Numbered from the stretch's first letter, positions 17,818 to 28,030 are shown. The stretch is 64,000 bases of DNA from Alphaproteobacteria bacterium (GCA_017460085.1 JAFUBQ010000001.1:1-64000), one strand, 5' to 3'. Translations and numbers: made by a program. The notes: generated by a model not told the origin, from the sequence alone.

Positions 17818-20800
17818 ATGAGTAATGAAATAATGAATATGTTTAATCAGCAGCAAGTTGCGGTTGAAGATTTTGATGCAATCAAAATTTCAATTGCTTC
17901 TCCTGAGCAAATTCGTTCTTGGTCTTATGGTGAAGTTAAAAAGCCGGAAACCATTAACTATAGAACATTTAAGCCGGAAAAAGACGGTTTGTTCTGTGCG
18001 CGCATTTTTGGTCCGACTAAGGATTATGAGTGCTTGTGTGGTAAATATAAACGCATGAAATATCGCGGCATTGTGTGCGAAAAGTGCGGTGTTGAAGTTA
18101 CGCTTTCCAAAGTTCGCCGTGAACGCATGGGGCATATTGAATTGGCTGCACCGGTGGCGCATATTTGGTTTTTAAAATCGCTGCCGTCACGCATTGCAAC
18201 ATTGACCGATATTTCGGAAAAATCTTTGGAACGCGTTTTATATTTTGAAAGCTATATTGTAATTGAACCGGGCTTGACTGATTTGAAAATCAATCAGCTT
18301 TTAAGCGAAGATGAATATCAAGATGCGGTAGATAAATATGGCGAAGATTCATTCAGAGCCGGTATTGGTGCTGAGGCATTGCGCGAAATTTTAAGCAATA
18401 TTGATTTGGAAGCTGAAAAAACAGCAATGCGTGCTGAATTAAAAGAAACCACCTCTGAAGCTAAACGCAAAAAATTAGTAAAACGCTTAAAATTAGTTGA
18501 AGCATTTATTGCTTCCAATGCTAAGCCGGAATGGATGGTCTTAACCGTATTGCCGGTAATTCCGCCTGATTTGCGTCCGTTAGTGCCGTTAGACGGCGGT
18601 CGTTTTGCAACCTCGGATTTGAACGATTTATATCGTCGTGTGATTAACCGTAACAATCGCTTGAAACGCTTAATTGAATTGCATGCACCGGAAATTATTA
18701 TCCGCAATGAAAAGCGCATGTTGCAAGAATCGGTTGATGCATTGTTTGATAATGGTCGACGCGGCCGTGCAATTACCGGTACAAACAAGCGCCCGTTGAA
18801 GTCTTTGGCCGATATGCTTAAAGGTAAGCAGGGTCGTTTCCGTCAAAACTTATTGGGTAAACGTGTGGATTATTCCGGTCGTTCAGTGATTACGGTTGGT
18901 CCGGAGCTGAAAATGCAGCAATGCGGTTTGCCGAAGAAAATGGCTTTAGAATTGTTTAAACCGTTTGTTTATGCTAAGCTTGAAATGTATGGTATGGCCA
19001 CAACATTAAAAGCCGCAAAACGTATGGTTGAAAAAGAGCGTCCGGAAGTTTGGGATATTTTGGAAGAAGTTATTCGTGAGCATCCGGTGTTGTTGAACCG
19101 TGCGCCGACTTTGCACCGTTTGGGTATTCAAGCCTATGAACCGGTGTTGGTTGAAGGTAAGGCAATTCACTTGCACCCGTTGGCTTGTACGGCTTTCAAC
19201 GCTGACTTCGATGGTGACCAAATGGCCGTTCACGTTCCGCTTTCTATTGAAGCACAATTGGAAGCACGCGTTTTGATGATGTCTTCAAACAACGTTTTAT
19301 CACCGGCTTCTGGTAAGCCGATTATTGTGCCGTCACAAGATATGGTTTTGGGTATTTATTACTTAACCTACGATGCTGAAGGTATGACCGGTGAGGGCAG
19401 TATATATTCTTCTCCGGAAGAATGTATGTTGGCTTTGAATGCTAAAGCAGTAGATTTGCACGCTAAAATTAAATGCCGCATGGAATATGTGGGCGATGAC
19501 GGCAAATGGACTAAAGGTATTGTTGAAACAACACCTGGTCGTTTGATTGTGTCGGAAGTTTTGCCGAAGCATGAGGGAGTTCCGTTTGCTCTTGTCAATC
19601 GCTTGGTAAAGAAAAAACAAATTTCGCAAATTATTGATGAAGTATATCGTGTTTGCGGCGGCAAAGAAACGTGTATTATGGCCGACAGAATTATGAGTTT
19701 GGGTTATAAATATGCTTGCTTATCCGGAATTTCATTCGGTAAAGACGACTTAATTGTTCCGGCTGCTAAGCAAAAATTGATTGAAGAAACTTCAGCTCAA
19801 GTTAAAGAATTTGAACAACAGTATCAAAACGGCTTAATTACTAAGGGTGAAAAATATAACAAAGTGGTTGATATTTGGGCATCTTGCACTGATAAAGTGG
19901 CAGATGAGATGATGAAAAACATTTCTAAGCCGGACCACGGTGTTTTGAACTCGGTATTTATGATGGCTGACTCCGGCGCCCGCGGTAGTGCGGCACAAAT
20001 GCGCCAATTAGCCGGTATGCGCGGCTTGATGGCAAAACCGTCTGGTGAAATTATTGAACAACCGATTATCTCTAACTTCAAAGAAGGTTTGACGGTGTCG
20101 GAATACTTTAACTCCACCCACGGTGCACGTAAAGGTTTGGCCGATACAGCTTTGAAAACAGCTAACGCCGGTTACTTAACACGTCGCTTGGTAGATGTGG
20201 GACAAGATGTTGTTATTACAGAAACCGATTGCGGAACCGAACGCGGCATTATTGTTCGTCCGGTGGTTGATGGTGGTAATGTCATTGCTTCTATCGGTGA
20301 GCGTATTTTGGGCCGTACGGCACAAGAAGATATTATTCATCCGGAAACAGGTGAAGTTTTGGTTAAGTCAGGTAAGTTAATTGATGAAGCCGATGTTGAA
20401 GTGGTTGAAAAAGCAGGTGTTGAACAAGTTAAAATTCGTTCAGTATTAACTTGCGAAAGCGAACATGGCGTTTGCGCTGCTTGCTACGGACGTGACTTAG
20501 CGCGCGGAACACCGGTTAGCATTGGTGAAGCAGTTGGTGTAATTGCTGCACAATCTATTGGTGAACCTGGTACGCAATTAACACTTCGAACATTCCACAT
20601 CGGTGGCGCAGCATCTAAATCTGCCGAACAATCTACAATTGAAGTTCCGTTTGGCGGTATTTTGAAACTTGAAAACGGTCATACGGTTGTTAATGCCGAA
20701 GGTAATTTGATTATTTTATCACGTAACTGCGATATTGTAATTCAAGACAATCAAGGCCGTGAAAAATCTCGCCACCACGTTCCTTATGGCGCTAAAGTTT

Positions 20801-21969
20801 TGGCAAAAGAGGGTGATGAAGTGGCTAAAGGTCAAAAAATTGCCGAGTGGGATCCGTTTATGGTGCCGGTGATTTCAGAAAAAGCAGGTAGGGCAAAACT
20901 GGTTGATTTAATCAACAATGTTTCAATGAAAGAAAGTATGGATGAAACAACCGGTATTAGCTCGAAAGTGGTAATTGACTGGCAATCTGGTCCAACGGCA
21001 AATTCCGGCTTAAAACCGAGCATTATGCTTGATGATACCAAAGGCAAACCGGTAACCTATGATGAAAATGGTAAAGAAGTTCGTTATTATCTGTCGGTTG
21101 ATGCCGTGCTTAATGTTGATAACGGTGATGAAATTAAGGTTGGTGACATTATTGCGCGTATTCCGAGAGAAAGCACCAAAACAAAAGATATTACCGGTGG
21201 TTTGCCGCGCGTGGCTGAGCTGTTTGAAGCCCGTCGTCCGAAAGATCCGGCAATTATTGCCGATATTGACGGTATGGTGGAATATGGCAAAGACTATAAG
21301 GCAAAACAACGTATTACGGTTGTTCCGCAAGAAGGTACACCGGTGGAATATCTCATTCCGAAGGGTCGTCGTTTGGTGGTTCAAGATGGTGACCAAGTTA
21401 AGAAGGGCGATTTGTTGGTTGACGGCACACCTGCTCCGCATGATATTTTGCGCGTTTTGGGTGTTGAAAAGCTGGCCGAATATTTGGTTCAGGAAGTTCA
21501 AGCCGTATATCGTTTGCAAGGTGTGAACATTAACGATAAGCACATTGAAGTTGTTGTTTCGCAAATGCTCAAAAAGGTTGAAATTACCGCACCTGGCGAT
21601 ACCACATTCTTGGTGGGCGAACAAGTTGACCGCGATGTGTTAGAAGCTGAAAATGCTAAAACCATTAAAGAAGGCGGTGAGCCGGCTTCATTCACACCGA
21701 TTTTGCTCGGTATTACCAAGGCAAGTTTGCAGACTAAGTCGTTTATTTCAGCAGCTTCATTCCAAGAAACAACTCGTGTGTTAACGGAAGCAGCCGTTGA
21801 AGGCAAAGTTGATGATTTGAAAGGCTTGAAGGAAAATGTTATCGTTGGTCGTTTAATTCCGGCCGGTACAGGTAATGTTTTGCGTTCGTTGCGTCGTGTT
21901 GCAGCGCAAAATGATAAAGAAATTTTGCAAATGCGTGAACAAGAGGCAACAGCTTTAGAAGCAAAATAA
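17818..21969 (+). CDS. rpoC: RNA polymerase beta' subunit
   Basis: This 1383-residue protein has the N-terminal zinc site (CLCGKYK with CEKCGVE), the catalytic NADFDGD at 461-467 holding the active-site Mg, the bridge-helix region ([19 protein letters not shown]), the second zinc site ([13 protein letters not shown]), and the C-terminal [23 protein letters not shown] segment. GAGGAG precedes the ATG, and the gene is cotranscribed with rpoB. A strong terminator follows. Confidence 0.98.
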   Translation: MSNEIMNMFNQQQVAVEDFDAIKISIASPEQIRSWSYGEVKKPETINYRTFKPEKDGLFCARIFGPTKDYECLCGKYKRMKYRGIVCEKCGVEVTLSKVRRERMGHIELAAPVAHIWFLKSLPSRIATLTDISEKSLERVLYFESYIVIEPGLTDLKINQLLSEDEYQDAVDKYGEDSFRAGIGAEALREILSNIDLEAEKTAMRAELKETTSEAKRKKLVKRLKLVEAFIASNAKPEWMVLTVLPVIPPDLRPLVPLDGGRFATSDLNDLYRRVINRNNRLKRLIELHAPEIIIRNEKRMLQESVDALFDNGRRGRAITGTNKRPLKSLADMLKGKQGRFRQNLLGKRVDYSGRSVITVGPELKMQQCGLPKKMALELFKPFVYAKLEMYGMATTLKAAKRMVEKERPEVWDILEEVIREHPVLLNRAPTLHRLGIQAYEPVLVEGKAIHLHPLACTAFNADFDGDQMAVHVPLSIEAQLEARVLMMSSNNVLSPASGKPIIVPSQDMVLGIYYLTYDAEGMTGEGSIYSSPEECMLALNAKAVDLHAKIKCRMEYVGDDGKWTKGIVETTPGRLIVSEVLPKHEGVPFALVNRLVKKKQISQIIDEVYRVCGGKETCIMADRIMSLGYKYACLSGISFGKDDLIVPAAKQKLIEETSAQVKEFEQQYQNGLITKGEKYNKVVDIWASCTDKVADEMMKNISKPDHGVLNSVFMMADSGARGSAAQMRQLAGMRGLMAKPSGEIIEQPIISNFKEGLTVSEYFNSTHGARKGLADTALKTANAGYLTRRLVDVGQDVVITETDCGTERGIIVRPVVDGGNVIASIGERILGRTAQEDIIHPETGEVLVKSGKLIDEADVEVVEKAGVEQVKIRSVLTCESEHGVCAACYGRDLARGTPVSIGEAVGVIAAQSIGEPGTQLTLRTFHIGGAASKSAEQSTIEVPFGGILKLENGHTVVNAEGNLIILSRNCDIVIQDNQGREKSRHHVPYGAKVLAKEGDEVAKGQKIAEWDPFMVPVISEKAGRAKLVDLINNVSMKESMDETTGISSKVVIDWQSGPTANSGLKPSIMLDDTKGKPVTYDENGKEVRYYLSVDAVLNVDNGDEIKVGDIIARIPRESTKTKDITGGLPRVAELFEARRPKDPAIIADIDGMVEYGKDYKAKQRITVVPQEGTPVEYLIPKGRRLVVQDGDQVKKGDLLVDGTPAPHDILRVLGVEKLAEYLVQEVQAVYRLQGVNINDKHIEVVVSQMLKKVEITAPGDTTFLVGEQVDRDVLEAENAKTIKEGGEPASFTPILLGITKASLQTKSFISAASFQETTRVLTEAAVEGKVDDLKGLKENVIVGRLIPAGTGNVLRSLRRVAAQNDKEILQMREQEATALEAK

Positions 21970-21995
21970 TACGGCATAAACACAGCCAATAAGAA

Positions 21996-22031
21996 AAGGA
22001 TTTCTCTTTATGCGGAGAAATCCTTTTTTTT
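21996..22031 (+). terminator. Terminator of rpoBC
   Basis: GGATTTCTC (21998-22006) pairs with GAGAAATCC (22015-22023) and runs into eight T residues. Confidence 0.9.
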
Positions 22032-22053
22032 CGTGGAAATTATAAGATTATTT

Positions 22054-23034
22054 TTATTTTTGCAGCACTAATTTGCCATTATTCATTTTGGCTGAACCTA
22101 AAAGCGGAATGGTAATAATCGGTGTAGCGTGGCCGTAATCAACATTAGCCAATACCGGTATATTTGCAAGCTCCGGCTTATTATGGATAATAAATTCCAA
22201 TGTTTTTCTATCTATTTTAGATTCTTTTTGAAAACGCCCGATAACTAAACCTTTGACATTTTTAAAATCCGGCTGGTAGCAAAGTGCTTGCAAATTGCGG
22301 TCAAACTCAGCCGCCGAACTGCCGCCATCGTCTTCAATCATTAAAATTGTATTATCGGCAAATACAGGTCGCATATTGGTGCCTAAAAGCAAATTAAACG
22401 TGCATAAATTGCCTCCGACAATTGTGCCTTGCGCCGCACCATTATGAATATTCCAAAAACCTTCATTTTTAATAAACTCACGTTTTTCTTGGTCAATAAA
22501 CCACGCATCATCGCTCCATTCATTTGCCGGTTTTACTTCTACCGGTTCATCGCTGAACAGCATTTTTTGTAAATATTCTAATGTATATTCGCAGCCTTTT
22601 TTCATACCAAGCGAGCTATAATGCGGGCCGTAATAGGTTTGCAATCCGGTTTTGGCATTAATGGCACCATGCAGAGCCGTAATATCAGAAAAACCGCAGA
22701 ATATTTTCGGATTATTGCGGATAATATCATAATCTAGAAGCGGTAAAAGTTGGTTGGAATTAAAACCGCCGAGCACCGTAAAAATAGCTTTTATGGATTT
22801 ATCAGTAAATGCGGTCATTAAATCATCGGCGCGTGCTTGAGTGTTCCAGCTGCATGCGGCATCAAAATTTTCATCATTGGTATTCGGGGCAAAAACAAGT
22901 TCCAATCCCATATCGGCAAAACGTTTTTGCGCAATTTCACGGCAATCTGTGCCAATTAATTTCAGTCCGCGCGAAGGTGCTACTATCATCACCTTATCAC
23001 CTTGTTGCAATTTATTTGGGATAATTTTCTGCAT
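22054..23034 (-). CDS. S66-family L,D-carboxypeptidase / MccF-like peptidase
   Basis: This 326-residue soluble protein is of peptidase family S66. The nucleophile is S116 in CGFSDIT, the charge-relay Glu lies in MIEDD and the His in DYGHATP near the C terminus. Members either trim the muropeptide tetrapeptide (LdcA, murein recycling) or cleave acyl-adenylates (MccF, microcin C immunity). The sequence alone does not decide. The next gene upstream ends four bases before this one begins, so the two are one transcript. Confidence 0.82.
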   Translation of the reverse strand: MQKIIPNKLQQGDKVMIVAPSRGLKLIGTDCREIAQKRFADMGLELVFAPNTNDENFDAACSWNTQARADDLMTAFTDKSIKAIFTVLGGFNSNQLLPLLDYDIIRNNPKIFCGFSDITALHGAINAKTGLQTYYGPHYSSLGMKKGCEYTLEYLQKMLFSDEPVEVKPANEWSDDAWFIDQEKREFIKNEGFWNIHNGAAQGTIVGGNLCTFNLLLGTNMRPVFADNTILMIEDDGGSSAAEFDRNLQALCYQPDFKNVKGLVIGRFQKESKIDRKTLEFIIHNKPELANIPVLANVDYGHATPIITIPLLGSAKMNNGKLVLQK

Positions 23035-23038
23035 TATT

Positions 23039-24151
23039 TTATTCTCCTATTTTAGCTTGCGGTTTACAGCCGCAATATGTTTGATTATACAAGTTCAATT
23101 CTTTAATCAGCGAAGCACGCAATTCTTGCATACCATTTTTGCGCCCTTCAATTGATACATAAGGGAAGTCGGTTTGCATTGAAGCAATATGTGCAGCTGC
23201 ATCTACCTGCGCCAAATTTTTCCAGCGCGAAACGCCCAAAACTGAGCCGACTGCCGTGAAACCGTTAGCTTTAGCATACTCCATGACGCGTTTTAAGCGC
23301 ATTTCAAAGCATATAGAACAACGCTTGCCGCGCTCCGGTTCATTTTCTAGGCCTTTGGTTAAAGCACACCAACGTTCATTATCATACTCAAGCTCAATAA
23401 AATCAATTCCATAGAGTTGGCAAACACGTTTATTTTCATCGCGGCGTTTTAAATATTCCGCATAAGGGCGAATGTTGGGATTATAAAAGACAACGGCGAA
23501 GTTTTTTTTCTGCTCGGCTAAAGTTTTAATTACGGCGCAAGAACATGGCGCGCAGCATGAAAGCAGCAAAATCCTTTCATTATCAGCAGCTTTCAGCACA
23601 CTGTTTTCAAAAACAAATTCAAACACCGAACCATTAGGAACTTGCTGAATATAATTACCAACAGACCAGTTTAAATAGCGCACAATGGCACTATGGGCCA
23701 CAATGAGAATATTTTCCGCCGTTTCCAAAGCACAAATTTCCGCTAATGCTGCCAAAACACGCTCACGAATTTGCCGTTTGCTTTCGCCCTTTTCATAATG
23801 CACATCATCATATTTTGCATCAGGGTTAATCCACAGCGGATATGTTGGCCATGTGCGCACAATATTCATTGAAGTCCCGTCGGCAACACCGAAATTTCCT
23901 TCAATTAATTTGGAGTGAGTTTTAATAGGCAGGTTCAAGTTTTGGCCGATAATTTCCGCAGTTTCACGCGCTCGCTTCAGCGGACTGCTATAAATGGCAC
24001 CGATGTTTTTATCATCAAGTGCCAACGCTAATTTCTGCGCCTGTGTTTTTCCGCGTTCATTAATACCGACATCGAGCAACTGCCCTTGGCAAATTCCGCG
24101 AGCATTATATTCTGTTTCACCGTGTCGCACTAAAAAAATTCGTTTCATCAT
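23039..24151 (-). CDS. Histidine phosphatase fused to epoxyqueuosine reductase QueH
   Basis: This 370-residue protein joins two domains. Residues 1-190 are a histidine phosphatase (phosphoglycerate mutase branch): FLVRHGETEYN with H10, SSPLKRARETA, and the second His in VAHSAIVRY. Residues 195-370 are QueH (DUF208): CCAPC at 199-203, FYNPNIRPYAEYLKR, C278 and C281 in CSICFEMRL, GVSRWKN, and a C-terminal YCGC (360, 362). QueH reduces epoxyqueuosine to queuosine in tRNA using an iron-sulfur site. queA, the preceding enzyme, is 350 bp upstream. The tandem ATG at 24151/24148 is the likely start; a TTG nine codons earlier is unlikely. No stop or frameshift separates the halves. Confidence 0.88.
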   Translation of the reverse strand: MMKRIFLVRHGETEYNARGICQGQLLDVGINERGKTQAQKLALALDDKNIGAIYSSPLKRARETAEIIGQNLNLPIKTHSKLIEGNFGVADGTSMNIVRTWPTYPLWINPDAKYDDVHYEKGESKRQIRERVLAALAEICALETAENILIVAHSAIVRYLNWSVGNYIQQVPNGSVFEFVFENSVLKAADNERILLLSCCAPCSCAVIKTLAEQKKNFAVVFYNPNIRPYAEYLKRRDENKRVCQLYGIDFIELEYDNERWCALTKGLENEPERGKRCSICFEMRLKRVMEYAKANGFTAVGSVLGVSRWKNLAQVDAAAHIASMQTDFPYVSIEGRKNGMQELRASLIKELNLYNQTYCGCKPQAKIGE

Positions 24152-24266
24152 AATTTGAACATATAAAAAATAACGCAAAATGCAAGCCTAAATTATTAAA
24201 ATAATATTATAATAAAACTATATATAAAAACTGCTAACAACCGATGCTGTCGTTGGCGATATAAAT

Positions 24267-24368
24267 ATGAATATGCGTTTAGGAAAGATAAATCCAATTA
24301 TTCCGGCGCTTATCAATGCTTATAATATTGGATATATGGGAACGGCTTATTATGATAATTGGCAATAA
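24267..24368 (+). pseudogene. Short open fragment, possible gene relic
   Basis: The 320-bp gap between the QueH fusion and queA has no intact gene. Here an ATG opens 33 codons (NMRLGKINPIIPALINAYN and on to YYDNWQ); the same frame is open for 12 more codons upstream. It has no ribosome-binding site and no family I recognise. It may be a remnant of a larger gene. Confidence 0.2.
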
Positions 24369-24473
24369 GCAAAAGACGTAAGTAAAAGGGAATAATATTA
24401 GCAACTTTTTATATTTAATATTCTTGAAAATTTTTTTGTTCTTAGTATTATAAGGTAATGAGGAGATAGAAAA

Positions 24474-24518
24474 ATGCGCGAATTGTTTGATGAATTGCTT
24501 ATTTCTGTTTGCATTTAA
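24474..24518 (+). pseudogene. 14-codon frame with a strong ribosome-binding site
   Basis: GAGGAGATAGAAAA precedes an ATG that codes MRELFDELLISVCI and stops inside the 3' end of queA on the other strand. Such a good start on so short a frame suggests the first codons of a gene cut off by rearrangement, or a small peptide. Confidence 0.25.
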
Positions 24519-25584
24519 TAATACAACTATCACCGTAAGAATAAAACCGATATTTTTCAGCAATAGCGTGCTGATAGGCTTTTTGCATGCGTTCAGTTCC
24601 GCCGATAGCGCAAATCAGCATAAACAATGTTGATTTTGGTAGATGAAAATTGGTAATAATCATATCTAAAATTTTAAATTTGTAGCCCGGCGTAATAAAA
24701 ATATTTGTTTCTCCGCAAAACGGCTGCAAAATGCCGTTTTCATCGGCCGCACTTTCCAAAAGCCGCACTGAAGTTGTGCCGACCGCAATAATCCGTCGCC
24801 CTTGTTTTTTAGCTTCATTGATTATTGTGCATGTTTCCGGTGAAATTATACCATATTCTGCGTGCATTTTATGATTATCTGTATCATCAGTTTTAACCGG
24901 CAAAAATGTTCCGGCACCAACGTGTAATGTTAAAAACACACGCTTAACTCCCATTGCATCAATTTCTTTGAGCAATCGGTCGGTAAAATGCAAACCTGCC
25001 GTCGGCGCTGCCACCGCGCCTTCATGTTTTGCATATACAGTTTGATAATCTTCTTTATCATTATACCGATTCCATAAACCGGCTAAAGGTTTATCGCGCT
25101 TAATATACGGCGGAAGCGGCATTGAGCCGTATTGTTCCAGCAATTTGCCTAAATTATCTGTTTCACAATTAAAGCGAATTAATACGCCATCTTCTTTGTC
25201 TTTTTGCACTACCTCGGCGCTGAAAGTAGATTCTTCGGCACTGATTTCATCAGTATAAAAACGAATAATATCTCCGACATGCAATCGCTTGGAATTTTTA
25301 ATAAAAGACCACCAACTGATTCCGTCATCCGGATGATAGAGAGTAACTTCAACCAATGCTTCGCCGCGCTTTCCATACAAACGTGCTGGAATTACTTTCG
25401 TATCATTAAAAACCATTACATCGCCAGCTTTTAATAACTTCGGCAAATCATAAAAATGTAAATCATTAAGCGCATTTTCATCAGATAAATCCAGCAATCG
25501 TGACGTATCACGCGGATTAGCCGGCTGTTTGGCAATAAGCTCTTTATCTAAGGCAAAATCAAAAATATCTACTTTCATTGTCAT
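24499..25584 (-). CDS. queA: S-adenosylmethionine:tRNA ribosyltransferase-isomerase
   Basis: This 361-residue protein is a full-length QueA. Seen: FDFALDKELIAKQPANPRD at the N terminus, VMVFNDTKVIPARLYG, the central EGAVAAPTAGLHFT, THVGAGTF-like LHVGAGTFLPV, and the C-terminal FITPGYKF with TNFHLPKSTLFML. It transfers the ribosyl part of S-adenosylmethionine to preQ1 in tRNA wobble position 34, giving epoxyqueuosine, the substrate of QueH. The start is ATG 25584 or ATG 25578. Confidence 0.95.
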   Translation of the reverse strand: MTMKVDIFDFALDKELIAKQPANPRDTSRLLDLSDENALNDLHFYDLPKLLKAGDVMVFNDTKVIPARLYGKRGEALVEVTLYHPDDGISWWSFIKNSKRLHVGDIIRFYTDEISAEESTFSAEVVQKDKEDGVLIRFNCETDNLGKLLEQYGSMPLPPYIKRDKPLAGLWNRYNDKEDYQTVYAKHEGAVAAPTAGLHFTDRLLKEIDAMGVKRVFLTLHVGAGTFLPVKTDDTDNHKMHAEYGIISPETCTIINEAKKQGRRIIAVGTTSVRLLESAADENGILQPFCGETNIFITPGYKFKILDMIITNFHLPKSTLFMLICAIGGTERMQKAYQHAIAEKYRFYSYGDSCIIKCKQK

Positions 25585-25718
25585 TCCTTTATTTTTTTAT
25601 TTCTTTCTTATACTTTGAGATATTAGGCAAAGCAAGTAAAAAAACATTTTTAATTTTTATAAAATATTAACCGCTGGCGGATTATAAAAAAACAAATTAA
25701 CAATGAAAGGAAAAAAAT

Positions 25719-26036
25719 ATGAAAAATGTTTTGTGGCTGATGGCCGTTATGATTATTGCCGGTTGTGCAAATTTAGGTTCAATGCTCTCATCGTCAGGTT
25801 CGTCATCTGCCGCCGATTCGTCGGTGCGGGGAAAAATGCAGGCATGTATGTTAACTGAAGCACAAAGCCGTTTTCAAGCCGGAACATTGTTTAATGATAC
25901 CATTACCAATACGGCGCAAAATTTGGTTTCAACCTGCGCTAAAAAATTGGCTCTTGAGTCTGTGGGTATTAATCAACAGTCGCAATCTGATGCAACCAAC
26001 ATTATTAACAGCTTAAAAAATTTGAGTAATAATTAA
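25719..26036 (+). CDS. Small Ser-rich lipoprotein
   Basis: This 105-residue protein has a lipoprotein signal (VLWLMAVMIIAGC, lipobox IAGC), a Ser-rich linker (SSSGSSSAADSS) and a helical rest with two Cys (QACML, VSTCAKK) that could form a disulfide. AAAGGA precedes the ATG, and a strong terminator follows. I do not recognise the family. Confidence 0.7.
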   Translation: MKNVLWLMAVMIIAGCANLGSMLSSSGSSSAADSSVRGKMQACMLTEAQSRFQAGTLFNDTITNTAQNLVSTCAKKLALESVGINQQSQSDATNIINSLKNLSNN

Positions 26037-26056
26037 AAATAAGGGCAATAATAAAA

Positions 26057-26087
26057 ATATGCCACCGATTCGGCGGCATATTTTTTT
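26057..26087 (+). terminator. Terminator of the small lipoprotein gene
   Basis: ATATGCCACCG pairs with CGGCGGCATAT around ATT (one A-C mismatch) and is followed by seven T residues. Read from the other strand it also lies just past the hsp20 stop. Confidence 0.8.
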
Positions 26088-26104
26088 GCGCAAAACACTG
26101 AAAA

Positions 26105-26650
26105 CTAGTTGCTTTTTGCATTTGTAGCTACATTATCTTCAGACGTGGCAGCGCGTTGTCCGTTTGTATGATTTATATTTATTTTTTTGAATTTTTGTTT
26201 TTCCACTGGTGTTTTAGGAATAGAAATGAACAAAGCCCCGTCAACAAATTCGGCACTTGCTTTATCATAATCTAAGTCCCAAGGCAGTGGAATTGTGCGC
26301 TTAAACGAACCATACGAAATTTCTGAAAAATAAGCATCTTTTTCCTGATATTCGCTACTGTTTTTCTTTTCGCCGCTCAGTGATAAATAGCCGTCGGAAG
26401 AAATTTGCAAATCCAAATTTTGTGCGGCAACGCCCGGCAATTCCGCCGTAACATTAACAGCATCTTTGGTTTCAACAATTTGCATCCGCGGTTCCCACTC
26501 AGTTAATGTTGCCGCTGTTTCATTGTTTACGCTTGGCATATCCATATAGTTCCAAAAATAGTTCATTAAAGAACTGAATTCTTGCCCGCGAGCATGTCCG
26601 GCTGCATCTTGGCTGAGTGCACGACAACCGTGTGAATGGGTATTTTTCAT
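26105..26650 (-). CDS. Small heat-shock protein, Hsp20 family
   Basis: This 181-residue protein has a central alpha-crystallin domain (WEPRMQIVETKDAVNVTAEL, then YGSFKRTIPLP, about residues 50-145) and ends with the IPKTP strand in place of the usual IxI motif, plus a polar tail of about 30 residues. It is an ATP-independent holdase. The N terminus is His/Cys containing (THSHGC). AAGGAG precedes the ATG. The gene sits 11 bp after a 43-codon gene and is surely cotranscribed with it. Confidence 0.9.
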   Translation of the reverse strand: MKNTHSHGCRALSQDAAGHARGQEFSSLMNYFWNYMDMPSVNNETAATLTEWEPRMQIVETKDAVNVTAELPGVAAQNLDLQISSDGYLSLSGEKKNSSEYQEKDAYFSEISYGSFKRTIPLPWDLDYDKASAEFVDGALFISIPKTPVEKQKFKKININHTNGQRAATSEDNVATNAKSN

Positions 26651-26661
26651 TTTAGCACTCC

Positions 26662-26793
26662 TTATTTTGAAGATGAAGATTTTTTACCGGCGGAAGCACT
26701 TTTTTCTTCTCCGGAAGAAGAACCTTTACAATTACATCCTTTAGAACTGTTAGAACTTTCGGATTTTGCTGACATTTTTTCTGTAGATTTCAT
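26662..26793 (-). CDS. 43-residue Ser/Lys-rich protein with CxC, first gene of hsp20 operon
   Basis: ATG 26793 follows AAAAGGAGAAAG and opens 43 codons, almost all Ser, Lys, Glu and Gly, with one Cys pair in KGCNCKG. It ends 11 bp before hsp20. Low-complexity composition suggests an unstructured peptide; CNC might bind metal. I know no family. Good ribosome-binding site and operon position support it as a real gene. Confidence 0.6.
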   Translation of the reverse strand: MKSTEKMSAKSESSNSSKGCNCKGSSSGEEKSASAGKKSSSSK

Positions 26794-26831
26794 TTTCTTT
26801 CTCCTTTTAATATGATTATCTTAACTATGCA

Positions 26832-26847
26832 GGTTGCATATACAACC
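26832..26847. promoter_or_regulatory. Inverted repeat upstream of hsp20 operon
   Basis: GGTTG and CAACC flank CATATA, 39 bp before the 43-codon gene. It could be an operator. I could not find a convincing heat-shock sigma promoter or CIRCE element in the 234-bp gap between this operon and the methyltransferase. Confidence 0.35.
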
Positions 26848-26963
26848 AACGCTAATAAAATATTCCGGCAAGAGCAAAATATAAGCTGAACATTGGTTTA
26901 TTAAAACTTTGCGGTGTTTTGTATTTGAGTTAAAAAGATATTAAGACCAATGTTTTTTAAAAT

Positions 26964-26991
26964 TTGACTTTGCTTAAAATGATATTATGCT
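26964..26991 (+). promoter_or_regulatory. Putative promoter of the methyltransferase gene
   Basis: TTGACT (26964-26969), 16 bp, TATGCT (26986-26991). Start of transcription would be about 30 bp before the ATG. Confidence 0.4.
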
Positions 26992-27027
26992 AAAATTGTT
27001 TTACATAATTTTTCAGGAAAAACAAAA

Positions 27028-27975
27028 ATGAAAAAAGCCAAGCGTAATAAGACTATTGATATAACTGTTGAAGAAGGTAAACAATATTTAGCAAAATGTC
27101 TTACAAGCAAAGATGATTTGGCAGATGTAAAAAAAATTATCAATAAAACCATTTGCGGTGATACATTTGATGTTTTATCTGAATTGCCGAGCGGTTTTGT
27201 TGATTTGCTGATTGTTGACCCTCCGTATAATTTAAGTAAGAACTATGAAGGTAATAAATTTAGTGCCACCAATGATGAAGTATATCGAAAATATACCATA
27301 AAATGGGTTGAAAAACTAAAACCTTTGCTTAAAGAAAATGGCTCAATTTATGTTTGTTGTGACTGGAAAACCAGTTTGATTATCGGAGATGTGCTGAAGA
27401 ATTATTTTAAAATACAAAATCGCATAACTTGGCAACGAGAAAAAGGCCGCGGAGCAAGTGCAAACTGGAAAAACAGCATGGAAGATATATGGTTTTGCAC
27501 TAAAAGCGATAAATATACGTTTAATTTAGAAGCGGTAAAAATCAGAAAAAAAGTGATGGCACCGTATAAAGTTAACGGTAAACCTAAAGACTGGGAAGAA
27601 ACTGCTAATGGAAATTATCGTAATACATGTCCGTCTAATTTTTGGGACGATATTTCAATACCATATTGGAGTATGCCAGAAAACACAGCGCATCCGACTC
27701 AAAAGCCGGAAAAACTGATTGCTAAACTTGTTTTAGCAAGTTCCAATGAGGGAGATGTCATTTTTGACCCGTTTTTGGGTTCGGGAACAACATCGGTTGT
27801 ATGTAAAAAATTAAACAGAAAATATTGCGGCATAGAACAAAACGAAAGATATTGCGTGTGGTGCGAAAAACGCTTGGAAACAGCAGAAACAGATAAGAGC
27901 ATACAAGGATATGCAAACGGAGTTTTTTGGGCTAGAAATTCGGCGGATATGCCTAAAAAATCAACTGAAAAATAA
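27028..27975 (+). CDS. Orphan beta-class DNA adenine methyltransferase
   Basis: This 315-residue protein has DPPY at 64-67 (catalytic motif IV, so N6-adenine or N4-cytosine, the DPPY form favouring adenine) ahead of the S-adenosylmethionine motif FDPFLGSGTT at about 248-257, the beta-class order. HPTQKPEKL is the usual motif before the latter. It is not CcrM, since the C-terminal non-catalytic domain of CcrM is missing. No restriction endonuclease gene is near. The AT-rich surroundings and solitary position suggest an orphan or phage-derived enzyme; the target site cannot be read. Confidence 0.85.
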   Translation: MKKAKRNKTIDITVEEGKQYLAKCLTSKDDLADVKKIINKTICGDTFDVLSELPSGFVDLLIVDPPYNLSKNYEGNKFSATNDEVYRKYTIKWVEKLKPLLKENGSIYVCCDWKTSLIIGDVLKNYFKIQNRITWQREKGRGASANWKNSMEDIWFCTKSDKYTFNLEAVKIRKKVMAPYKVNGKPKDWEETANGNYRNTCPSNFWDDISIPYWSMPENTAHPTQKPEKLIAKLVLASSNEGDVIFDPFLGSGTTSVVCKKLNRKYCGIEQNERYCVWCEKRLETAETDKSIQGYANGVFWARNSADMPKKSTEK

Positions 27976-28030
27976 TGAAAAAATTGCTTGCATTTAAAAA
28001 TTAAGTATGTTAAAAGCGTAGCGAAAAGGT

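Noticed and set aside
21010..21624. 204-codon minus-strand frame inside rpoC
   Set aside because: It is the mirror of conserved rpoC codons; no ribosome-binding site and no meaningful domain. The same applies to other antisense frames in rpoB, rpoC, ftsK and acrB.
24279..24563. 94-codon hydrophobic minus-strand frame over the queA end
   Set aside because: Overlaps queA on the same strand in another frame; the hydrophobic look comes from AT-rich DNA and no ribosome-binding site is present.
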